Shown in pieces: positions 1 through 5,012 of a DNA stretch of 8,977 nt; the first letter of the stretch is position 1, and each line of letters begins with the position of its first letter. The notes beneath the pieces are model-generated. The model saw only the letters and a program-made list of their open reading frames with translations. It did not search any database and was not told where the DNA came from. The DNA lies in assembly GCA_944332645.1 (NCBI GenBank), contig CALVKK010000043.1:1-8977 (forward strand). The letters are read 5' to 3'. The position numbers were made by a program, and so were the translations under genes. This DNA comes from an uncultured Bacilli bacterium (GTDB taxonomy: Bacteria; Bacillota_I; Bacilli_A; RF39; UBA660).

Positions 1-426
1 AATTCTTTCAACTTCAAGTCCAGCAATCTTACCAGCATTTTTAGTAGCTTGTCTTTGTGCATCATTAAAATATGCTGGAACTGTAATAACAGCTTTGCTT
101 ACTTTTTCACCTAAATAAGCTTCAGCCGTTTTCTTTAAATCACCTAAGATCATGGCTGAAATCTCTTGAGGTGTATATTTCTTACCATTTGCTTCAACTT
201 TCTTATCAGTACCCATCAATCTTTTAATTGAATAGATAGTATCTTTATTAGTTATCATTTGTCTTTTAGCTGCTCCACCAACTATAATTTCACCGTTTTT
301 AAAAGCAACAACGGAAGGAGTTGTTCTTTCTCCTTCTGGGTTAGCGATAACTTTAGCTTCCCCACCTTCATAAATTGCGACACAACTATTAGTTGTACCT
401 AAGTCAATACCTATAATTTTACTCAT
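1..426 (-). CDS. dnaK: Chaperone protein DnaK (Hsp70), N-terminal 142 residues, cut by window edge
   Basis: ATP-dependent cytosolic chaperone that works with DnaJ and GrpE. Only the first 142 residues lie in the window, all within the actin-like nucleotide-binding domain. The phosphate-1 motif IGIDLGTTNSCVA is at residues 5-17, YSIKRLMG with the catalytic-type Lys68 at 65-72, and ITVPAYFND at 114-122. Between MGTDKK and the PQEIS segment the protein lacks the roughly 24-residue insert found in Gram-negative DnaK, a known Gram-positive indel signature. The ATG at 426 is preceded by GAAAGGATG, which overlaps the grpE stop region; only 14 bp separate the genes. It is therefore the third gene of the hrcA operon and should respond to CIRCE/HrcA. 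The frame is open to base 1. dnaJ is expected further left but is not visible. Confidence 0.98.
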   Translation of the reverse strand, partial: MSKIIGIDLGTTNSCVAIYEGGEAKVIANPEGERTTPSVVAFKNGEIIVGGAAKRQMITNKDTIYSIKRLMGTDKKVEANGKKYTPQEISAMILGDLKKTAEAYLGEKVSKAVITVPAYFNDAQRQATKNAGKIAGLEVERI

Positions 427-440
427 ATATAATCATCCTT

Positions 441-1076
441 TCATTCACTAACTTTAACCATTGCTGGTCTTATAACTTTTTCTTTTAAAATATAACCCTT
501 TTGTAATACTTCAAGAACCATACCAGCTTCGACGCCTTCTCTTTTTTCGGTCATGATAGCCTCATGGTAAACAGGATCAAAAGGTTTATTATTACCGTCA
601 ATTTCCACAACACCATAATTTTTTAAAATGTTAACAAAATTGCAGTAAATCATCTTAAAGCCAGATAAGAATTTAGATACTTCATCGTCCAAATTAGTAT
701 CATCCATACTTATTGCTCTTTCAAAATTATCTAAAATTGGTAATGTTTCCTTAATTAAGTCTTCATTACAAAATTTAAATAATCTTGCTTGTTCGTCTTC
801 TAATCTTTTACGATAATTAATAAATTCAGCTTTGCTTCGTAAAAGTTCATCTTCTAGTTCTTTAATTCTTTCTTTATATTTATTTTTATCCTTCTTAGGC
901 TTGTCATGTTCACAGTGACATTCATGACATTCACAATGTTCATGTGGCTTATGATGTGGTCTTGGATGACCATCTTCTGGTTTTGGAGGTTCATGATGTG
1001 GATGTTCATCTGAATGTTTACAGTGTTCATGATTTAAATGCTCATTTTTATGTTCATGCTTTACTTCTTCTTCCAT
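441..1076 (-). CDS. grpE: Nucleotide exchange factor GrpE with His/Cys-rich N-terminal extension
   Basis: Co-chaperone that releases ADP from DnaK; normally a cytosolic homodimer. The protein has 211 residues. Residues 1-57 are an unusual low-complexity segment with 17 His and 5 Cys, including the cluster HCECHECHCEH at 47-57. Residues about 61-105 are the charged coiled coil (ELEDELLRSKAEFINYRKRL). The four-helix region follows (ETLPILDNFERAI), then the C-terminal beta domain with the conserved FDPVYHEA and GYILKEKVIRPAMVKVSE. The core is canonical and the extension is the odd part. The ATG overlaps the hrcA stop in TAATG, with AGAAGG just upstream, suggesting translational coupling. There is no other in-frame Met before the coiled coil, so the extension is very likely translated. 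Metal binding by the extension is an inference. Confidence 0.97.
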   Translation of the reverse strand: MEEEVKHEHKNEHLNHEHCKHSDEHPHHEPPKPEDGHPRPHHKPHEHCECHECHCEHDKPKKDKNKYKERIKELEDELLRSKAEFINYRKRLEDEQARLFKFCNEDLIKETLPILDNFERAISMDDTNLDDEVSKFLSGFKMIYCNFVNILKNYGVVEIDGNNKPFDPVYHEAIMTEKREGVEAGMVLEVLQKGYILKEKVIRPAMVKVSE

Positions 1077-2074
1077 TATTTACCTTCTTTCTCTATTTGT
1101 CCTTTTATATATTCTAATAATGTAATAACGCGATCATATTCCATTCGTTTTGGTCCTATTAAGGCAATAGTTCCTTCTTCACCTTGTGTTTCATATTTCA
1201 TTTTTACTATCGTAACATCATCGTCAAAGTCTGTTTCACTACCAATATAAATATTAATACCATTATCATTTTCTTCGATTTTGTTAACTATTTCTTTATC
1301 CTCAAATTTACTAATGATTTCTCTTATTTTATCAGTACTATTAAATTCTGGTTGCATTAAAATATTTTTTCTGCCCGCCATTTTTATATTGGCATCTTGC
1401 GCAAAATCACTAAACGCATTATAAAATGCATTATATAATACCTCATGCTGTTTAACATACATACCAATAATTGGTTTTACTTCATACTCTAACACTTTAC
1501 CAACTTCATTTAATTGTGTGCCAATAATCATTTTATTAATCAATTCAACTGTTTGTTTAATGTCATTAATTGATACATTTTCTGTAATTGTTAAATTCTT
1601 ATGTTCGACATGTCCTTTATCCGTTATAACTATTGCAATTAAGTTGTGCTCATTAATTGGAACTACTTCAACCTTACTCACACAGTTTTCTTTAGATGAT
1701 TTACCTAAAACTACCGCTGTTAGATGTGTCATCTCAGAAACTATTTCCATACTTTTAGCAATATAATCTTCTAGCACTAATGTTGAATTGTGAAAAATAG
1801 TTTGTAACTTTAACATATCATCACCAGTTAATTTTTTAGGTTCCATAATGTGATCAACATAATAACGATATCCCTTTTCACTAGGAACTCGCCCAGAAGA
1901 AATGTGTGTTTTTTCCAAAAGACCATTCTCCTCTAAAAAACTCATCTCGTTTCTAATTGTGGCACTAGAACAATTTAATACGTTGCAAATAGCTTTCGAA
2001 CTAATTGGTCTAGCTGTTTTAATATAATCTTCAACGATTACTTTTAATAACTTAGTCTGTCTTTCGTTAAGCAT
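1076..2074 (-). CDS. hrcA: Heat-inducible transcription repressor HrcA
   Basis: Negative regulator of class I heat-shock genes; it binds CIRCE and its folding depends on GroE or DnaK in characterised Bacillota. The protein has 332 residues, close to the usual 340. The N-terminal winged helix is clear: LNERQTKLLKVIVEDYI, then RPISSKAIC, CSSATIRNEMSFLEENGLL and the wing SSGRVPSEKGYRYYVD. The GAF-like central part and the C-terminal dimerisation region (TIALIGPKRMEYDRVITLLEYI) are complete. It is the first gene of the operon, behind a CIRCE-overlapped promoter at 2118-2160, so it is probably autoregulated. The ATG at 2074 follows AAAGGTGGTGAATA, a very strong Shine-Dalgarno match. The stop codon shares one base with the grpE start. 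Confidence 0.98.
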   Translation of the reverse strand: MLNERQTKLLKVIVEDYIKTARPISSKAICNVLNCSSATIRNEMSFLEENGLLEKTHISSGRVPSEKGYRYYVDHIMEPKKLTGDDMLKLQTIFHNSTLVLEDYIAKSMEIVSEMTHLTAVVLGKSSKENCVSKVEVVPINEHNLIAIVITDKGHVEHKNLTITENVSINDIKQTVELINKMIIGTQLNEVGKVLEYEVKPIIGMYVKQHEVLYNAFYNAFSDFAQDANIKMAGRKNILMQPEFNSTDKIREIISKFEDKEIVNKIEENDNGINIYIGSETDFDDDVTIVKMKYETQGEEGTIALIGPKRMEYDRVITLLEYIKGQIEKEGK

Positions 2075-2080
2075 TATTCA

Positions 2081-2088
2081 CCACCTTT
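2081..2088 (-). promoter_or_regulatory. hrcA ribosome binding site
   Basis: AAAGGTGG, continuing into TGA, lies just before the hrcA ATG. AAAGGTGGTGA differs at one position from the anti-SD complement AAAGGAGGTGA. It starts immediately after the 3' arm of the leader hairpin at 2089-2111. Confidence 0.8.
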
Positions 2089-2111
2089 AGCAGTCTGGTT
2101 CCCTAACTGCT
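2089..2111 (-). promoter_or_regulatory. Stem-loop at the 5' end of the hrcA mRNA
   Basis: On the minus strand AGCAGT (2111-2106) pairs exactly with ACTGCT (2094-2089). Inside, a U-G pair, one A-A mismatch and GG/CC pairs close a GAA loop. The TATAAT box ends at 2118, so transcription would start near 2111, placing the hairpin at or next to the mRNA 5' end and directly before the Shine-Dalgarno sequence. 5'-terminal stems are known to stabilise bacterial mRNAs; that role here is inference. Confidence 0.5.
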
Positions 2112-2117
2112 ATCTAC

Positions 2118-2146
2118 ATTATACTATTATATGTTAGCATTGTCAA
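2118..2146 (-). promoter_or_regulatory. Vegetative (sigma-A type) promoter of hrcA-grpE-dnaK
   Basis: A perfect TTGACA (-35, 2146-2141) is separated by 17 bp from a perfect TATAAT (-10, 2123-2118) on the minus strand. This is the best promoter match in the window. The -35 box lies inside the CIRCE element, so bound HrcA would block RNA polymerase. AT-rich sequence immediately upstream (2161-2180) could act as an UP element. Confidence 0.9.
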
Positions 2147-2160
2147 TATATGAGTGCTAA
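2134..2160. promoter_or_regulatory. CIRCE operator (HrcA binding site)
   Basis: The consensus is TTAGCACTC-N9-GAGTGCTAA. On the plus strand the window has TTAGCATTG, a 9-nt spacer, then a perfect GAGTGCTAA. The right arm is 9/9 and the left arm 7/9. The two mismatches fall where the arm overlaps the -35 hexamer of the minus-strand promoter. It is located upstream of hrcA, as expected for an HrcA-regulated dnaK operon. Confidence 0.92.
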
Positions 2161-2176
2161 AAAATAAAATTTTTAA

Positions 2177-2198
2177 AAAGATATCAAATGATATCTTT
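2177..2198 (-). terminator. Intrinsic terminator after the CotF-like operon
   Basis: A 9-bp perfect stem AAAGATATC/GATATCTTT with a 4-nt loop. On the minus strand it is followed by TT, AAAAATTTTATTTT. The stem begins within the stop codon of the 83-residue CotF-like gene. It is AT-rich and therefore modest in strength, but it separates this operon from the hrcA promoter. Confidence 0.6.
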
Positions 2199-2448
2199 AA
2201 TTAGTCTTATTTTGCAATTTAATTAATGTTCCTTGGATAGTATTCTTATCTATATTTTTAACTTGATACCAACCACATTCAGTCATTTTATCATACAATT
2301 CATGTTGCATTCTTAAAGTTTCTTCTAAACCATATTTTAAAGCTTGACGAACTTTTTCGTTAGATGCTTCCAAAGTACCATGAACATAAACCTCCATATT
2401 ACTCTTAAGCAATAACAGCATATTTTCCATTAGAATTTGATCATTCAT
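2197..2448 (-). CDS. Spore coat protein CotF-like (Coat F domain), 83 aa
   Basis: A small all-helical protein resembling the second half of the Coat F / CotF family of ferritin-like spore coat proteins. The family-type features are ENMLLLLKSNMEVYVHGTLEASN, then VRQALKYGLEETLRMQHELYDKM and the terminal GWYQVKN. There is no signal peptide or membrane segment. The ATG overlaps the TGA of the upstream 62-residue gene (ATGA), and a strong AAAGGAGG lies about 7 nt before it inside that gene, so the two are translationally coupled. The pairing suggests the products act together, perhaps as two helical hairpins of one bundle (inference). CotF-family members also occur in organisms not proven to sporulate, so a coat role is not certain. 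The family call is from remembered sequence patterns. Confidence 0.8.
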   Translation of the reverse strand: MNDQILMENMLLLLKSNMEVYVHGTLEASNEKVRQALKYGLEETLRMQHELYDKMTECGWYQVKNIDKNTIQGTLIKLQNKTN

Positions 2449-2633
2449 CCTAACTCCTCCTTTAACAAATTCATAAGTTTTTCTTTTATGTTTTGATGAA
2501 TCTGTAATTGATTTCCCATAAATATTTTAAGATTTTTATCTTGCAAAAGTTTAATCGTCTCTTTAGTTATGGTATCTAAATTTTGTTCATGGCCAACAGC
2601 ATCTTCAACATATAATAATTCTTTTTGTGTCAT
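2445..2633 (-). CDS. Small CotF-like spore coat family protein, 62 aa
   Basis: The short protein begins MTQKELLYVEDAVGHEQNL, which closely matches the start of clostridial and bacillar CotF-type coat proteins (TxKELxYxEDALGHE). It then forms two predicted helices ending LMNLLKEELG. It is about the length of the N-terminal helical hairpin of the family and lacks the second half, which is supplied by the next gene. The ATG at 2633 is preceded by TAGGAGGATAAAA, a strong ribosome binding site. It is the first gene of a two-gene operon, divergent from the DUF5698/DUF2179 gene. No stop-codon debris or frameshift links the two genes into one; both have proper starts, so this is not a pseudogene. Confidence 0.78.
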   Translation of the reverse strand: MTQKELLYVEDAVGHEQNLDTITKETIKLLQDKNLKIFMGNQLQIHQNIKEKLMNLLKEELG

Positions 2634-2647
2634 TTTTATCCTCCTAT

Positions 2648-2722
2648 AGTTTTATTATGGATTATTTTACGATAGTTAAACAAAAATTAATTAATATTTT
2701 AAAAACATTCCATAATAATACT
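2648..2722. repeat. Inverted 13-mer pair in the divergent intergenic region
   Basis: CCATAATAAAACT (minus strand, 2660-2648) and CCATAATAATACT (plus strand, 2710-2722) are inverted copies with one mismatch, 49 bp apart. Each lies at a similar distance upstream of its gene's ribosome binding site. They could be paired -10 regions (CATAAT) of the divergent promoters or a shared regulator site. The -35 regions are not convincing: TTGTTT with an 18-bp spacer for the minus side, TTAATT with 18 bp for the plus side. Confidence 0.45.
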
Positions 2723-2732
2723 GGTGAATAAT

Positions 2733-3185
2733 ATGACGTATTTAATAATATTTCTATTAAAAATTCTAGAAAATACGCTAGGTACATTAAGACTTATTAT
2801 TGTTTCTAATGGTAAAAAACTAGAAGGCGCTATTCTCAATTTTTTACTCGCGATTGTCTGGGTTATTTCTACTAGTATGGTTGTCATTAATAATGATATT
2901 TTTAAAATTTTTGTGTTCGCTTTAGGATCTTTAATCGGTAGTTATGTTGGTAGCATAATTGAAGAAAAAATAGCTTTAGGTAATAACATGCTACTCGTTA
3001 TCAGTAAGAAATATGAGCAAATGAAAAACAGTATCGCAGATTATGATAGTTACATCGTTAACGAAAACATTTTAATGATTATGGTTTCAAGAAAAAAAAG
3101 AAAATCAATAATCAAGATAATTTTAAATATCGATCAAAATGCTAAAATTTTTTCTGAATCGATCAAGCAACTAGTCTTTAAATAA
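2733..3185 (+). CDS. DUF5698/DUF2179 (UPF0316) integral membrane protein
   Basis: The function is unknown; the family resembles Bacillus YebE-type UPF0316 proteins. The protein has 150 residues. Hydrophobic segments are at about 2-19, 34-52 and 57-77, with the family signature TLRLIIVSNGKKLEGAI between the first two and IIEEKIALGNN after the third. A cytosolic C-terminal DUF2179-like domain (about 86-145) follows, with NMLLVISKKYE, then LMIMVSRKKRKSIIKIILNIDQNAKIF. I chose the ATG at 2733 because GGTGA lies 5 nt upstream (2723-2727); the in-frame GTG at 2724 has no ribosome binding site and would overlap that motif. It is the only plus-strand gene seen. Its last 15 bp overlap the end of the convergent glycerophosphodiesterase gene. 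No terminator hairpin is evident after it. Confidence 0.88.
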   Translation: MTYLIIFLLKILENTLGTLRLIIVSNGKKLEGAILNFLLAIVWVISTSMVVINNDIFKIFVFALGSLIGSYVGSIIEEKIALGNNMLLVISKKYEQMKNSIADYDSYIVNENILMIMVSRKKRKSIIKIILNIDQNAKIFSESIKQLVFK

Positions 3186-3812
3186 ATATGGTTGATCTGT
3201 AATAATGTTATAGTTTTCTAAATCATTCTTTTTTTCGTTAATTGTCCATAAAAATGTTTCTTTTTTGTTGTAAATTTTGCGATATTTATAAGTTAAAATA
3301 TTAAAATTAAAATGATTATATAATCGTTTAGTATTTATACCATAACCGATGATTAAACCACAGTTGTGATATTTTGTACTAAAATATTGGATCAATTCAT
3401 AATTAAAACTAGTAATATAAATATTTAAATTATAATTTTTGATGATACGATAAACTATATCGACAAAATTAACAAAATCATCGCTTTCTTCTTTTAATTC
3501 AATTAATATTTTTTTATTACTTTTTATATTATCTAATAATTCTTCTAAAGTACATATTTTGCTAGGATTTTCTTTCGTTCCAAAATTATATTTAAGCATT
3601 TTTTTATACTTCATCTTTTTTACTATACCACTGCCATCACTGACTAAATTAATGATTGGATCGTGAATTATCACTATTTTTTTATCTTTAGTTATTCTAA
3701 TATCAAATTCAATTCCAGCAATGAAATCTAAACTTAATGCGGTAAGCAATGCTTGTTTAGTATTAGGTTTGTAATTACTTACGTTACTTCCGCGATGCGA
3801 TATTATTTGCAT
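3171..3812 (-). CDS. Glycerophosphodiester phosphodiesterase family protein
   Basis: Predicted to hydrolyse glycerophosphodiesters to glycerol-3-phosphate and an alcohol. The protein has 213 residues, slightly short of the usual 240. TIM-barrel GDPD motifs are in order: SHRG at 5-8 (His6), metal-ligand type GIEFDIRITKD with Glu35 and Asp37, IIHDP with His50, IELKEE with Glu105, TSFN at 134-137, and FLWTIN then IITDQP near the C-terminus. The usual PENT segment after HRG is here KPNT. No signal peptide is seen, so it is probably cytosolic. The ATG at 3812 is preceded by AGGTGA. It lies 24 nt after the T-tract of the tmk terminator, with no room for a clear promoter, so expression may depend on read-through. 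Its substrate cannot be told from sequence. Confidence 0.93.
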   Translation of the reverse strand: MQIISHRGSNVSNYKPNTKQALLTALSLDFIAGIEFDIRITKDKKIVIIHDPIINLVSDGSGIVKKMKYKKMLKYNFGTKENPSKICTLEELLDNIKSNKKILIELKEESDDFVNFVDIVYRIIKNYNLNIYITSFNYELIQYFSTKYHNCGLIIGYGINTKRLYNHFNFNILTYKYRKIYNKKETFLWTINEKKNDLENYNIITDQPYLFKD

Positions 3813-3836
3813 AATCTCACCTAATACAATATATTC

Positions 3837-3865
3837 AAAAAAACCTGAAAATTTATTCAGGTTTT
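3837..3865 (-). terminator. Intrinsic terminator embedded in the 3' end of tmk
   Basis: On the minus strand AAAACCTGAA (3865-3856) pairs with TTCAGGTTTT (3849-3840) around a 6-nt loop, followed by an uninterrupted run of seven T (3843-3837). The 5' arm encodes the last tmk codons (Lys-Pro-Glu) and the loop includes the TAA stop. This is a strong rho-independent terminator for hemW-thyA-dfrA-tmk. Confidence 0.88.
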
Positions 3866-4530
3866 AGTTTGGATTTAATATATTCACATAACTCGTTATT
3901 TATTTCATCAACTGACAACATTTCTCCATTCTTACTACATTCAAACGTTTTGAAATCATATAAATCGACTAGTTCTAAATAGGCTTTTTCAGCGTTAATT
4001 AAGTGTTCTTGACTAGACTCATGTTGATCAAATTTTTCAGTACGATTTTTCCTTATATTTAAAGATACCTCATAAGGAACATGGAGAAATATTTTGATAT
4101 CTGGCTGTGGTAATGCTAAAAGATTAAATTCTAATTGTTCAATCCAACGATATGTTTCTAACCGTTTTTCTTTGTTGTCTACCTTCCCACCCTGATGAGC
4201 CATGTTAGAATAAACATAACGATCCAAAATAACATTATGACCTTTTTCTAATTCTTTGTTGATTTTAGATATATTATATTTACGATCAGCTGCATAATAA
4301 AGAGAAGCTACTTCAAAATCAACATTAGTGGCTCCTTCTTTAAACCAACCACTACTGATTTGTTCTTTTCCCAAGTATGGACCACCGATTATCTTACCAG
4401 TCGGACTATCATAATTAGGAAAACAAAAATACTTAAAATTATATTCTTTTAAATTTTCGATGATTTTCTTACTCTGTGTTTCTTTACCCGAACAATCAGT
4501 TCCCTCGATAACCACAATTTTCCCGCGCAT
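3853..4530 (-). CDS. tmk: Thymidylate kinase (dTMP kinase)
   Basis: Phosphorylates dTMP to dTDP with ATP, the step after ThyA. The protein has 225 residues, slightly longer than the usual 205-215. P-loop GTDCSGKET is at 10-18, DRY at 103-105 within VILDRYVYSN, and the arginine-rich lid region RKNRTEKFDQHE is at 160-171. Instead of the common EPGGT motif it has FPNYDSPTGKIIGGPYLG followed by GATNVDFEVASLYYAADR, the layout I associate with a clostridial-type subgroup. The ATG at 4530 is 2 bp after the dfrA stop, and its ribosome binding site GAAAGGA lies in the last dfrA codons. Its position after thyA and dfrA strongly supports dTMP rather than another nucleotide as substrate. Confidence 0.94.
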   Translation of the reverse strand: MRGKIVVIEGTDCSGKETQSKKIIENLKEYNFKYFCFPNYDSPTGKIIGGPYLGKEQISSGWFKEGATNVDFEVASLYYAADRKYNISKINKELEKGHNVILDRYVYSNMAHQGGKVDNKEKRLETYRWIEQLEFNLLALPQPDIKIFLHVPYEVSLNIRKNRTEKFDQHESSQEHLINAEKAYLELVDLYDFKTFECSKNGEMLSVDEINNELCEYIKSKLKPE

Positions 4531-4532
4531 AT

Positions 4533-5003
4533 CTATTTCCTTTCATATAAAACATGAGTATAATCTATATTGTTATCACTATTTTGACCTAATACAGTTT
4601 TTTTATATTTGGTTTTGACAAATTTAGGAAAATATACATCAGCGTCACTAGTTGCTTCTACTTCTGTTAAATAAATTCGTTTTGCCTGATCGATAAACTG
4701 TTTATACAAAGAAGCACCACCGATAATAAAGACATCTTTATCACAAATATAATCGTTTAAATCCTCTAAATTATTAAACTGTAAAACACCTATAGGTAAA
4801 TCTACTTTATCACTAGATAAAACAACATTAATTCGATTGGGTAACGGACGCCCTAAAGAAATGAATGTATTATATCCCATAACAACGATCCTATTAATCG
4901 TCTGTTCTTTAAAAAATTTTAAATCGTTCGGCAAATGCCAAATCAGATCATTATTCTTACCTAATTCGTTATTTTTTCCAACAACAGCAATCAAACTAAT
5001 CAT
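4533..5003 (-). CDS. dfrA: Dihydrofolate reductase
   Basis: NADPH-dependent reduction of dihydrofolate to tetrahydrofolate, restoring the cofactor consumed by ThyA. The protein has 156 residues, and residue numbers match E. coli DHFR through the N-terminal half. It has WHLPNDLKFFK with catalytic Asp27, Leu28 and Phe31, then GRPLPNR at 51-57, LSS at 62-64 and IIGGASLY for the nucleotide loop. Position 44-45, usually Arg-His/Lys and contacting the NADPH 2'-phosphate, is Tyr-Asn here (VMGYNTF). The residue before the GG is Ile, as in E. coli, not the Tyr of the staphylococcal F98Y trimethoprim-resistance change. A perfect AGGAGG overlapping the thyA TAG precedes the ATG, which starts 9 bp after that stop. 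This is the middle gene of the dTMP module. Confidence 0.96.
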   Translation of the reverse strand: MISLIAVVGKNNELGKNNDLIWHLPNDLKFFKEQTINRIVVMGYNTFISLGRPLPNRINVVLSSDKVDLPIGVLQFNNLEDLNDYICDKDVFIIGGASLYKQFIDQAKRIYLTEVEATSDADVYFPKFVKTKYKKTVLGQNSDNNIDYTHVLYERK

Positions 5004-5012
5004 ATATACCTC

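Noticed and set aside
1038..1250. Plus-strand open frame opposite grpE and hrcA
   Set aside because: Antisense to two certain genes; composition is a by-product of the reverse strand, with no ribosome binding site or family resemblance.
1518..1766. Plus-strand open frame inside hrcA
   Set aside because: Fully antisense to the well-conserved HrcA coding sequence; hydrophobic look comes from reverse-complemented AT-rich codons.
2197..2633. Frameshifted single CotF gene
   Set aside because: Each frame has its own ATG, a strong ribosome binding site and a clean stop with ATGA overlap, so two coupled genes are more likely than a pseudogene.
2648..2722. Sporulation sigma-E or sigma-K promoters at CATAATAA
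   Set aside because: The -10 looks partly similar, but no matching -35 element lies at the right distance on either strand, so only the inverted repeat is reported.
2699..2887. Minus-strand open frame opposite the DUF5698/DUF2179 gene
   Set aside because: Lies over the conserved N-terminal half of the plus-strand membrane protein and has no support of its own.
3129..3166. Direct repeat ATCGATCAA (3129-3137 and 3158-3166)
   Set aside because: Both copies lie in the coding end of the DUF2179 domain; 9 bp in AT-rich sequence is compatible with chance and no third copy was noticed.
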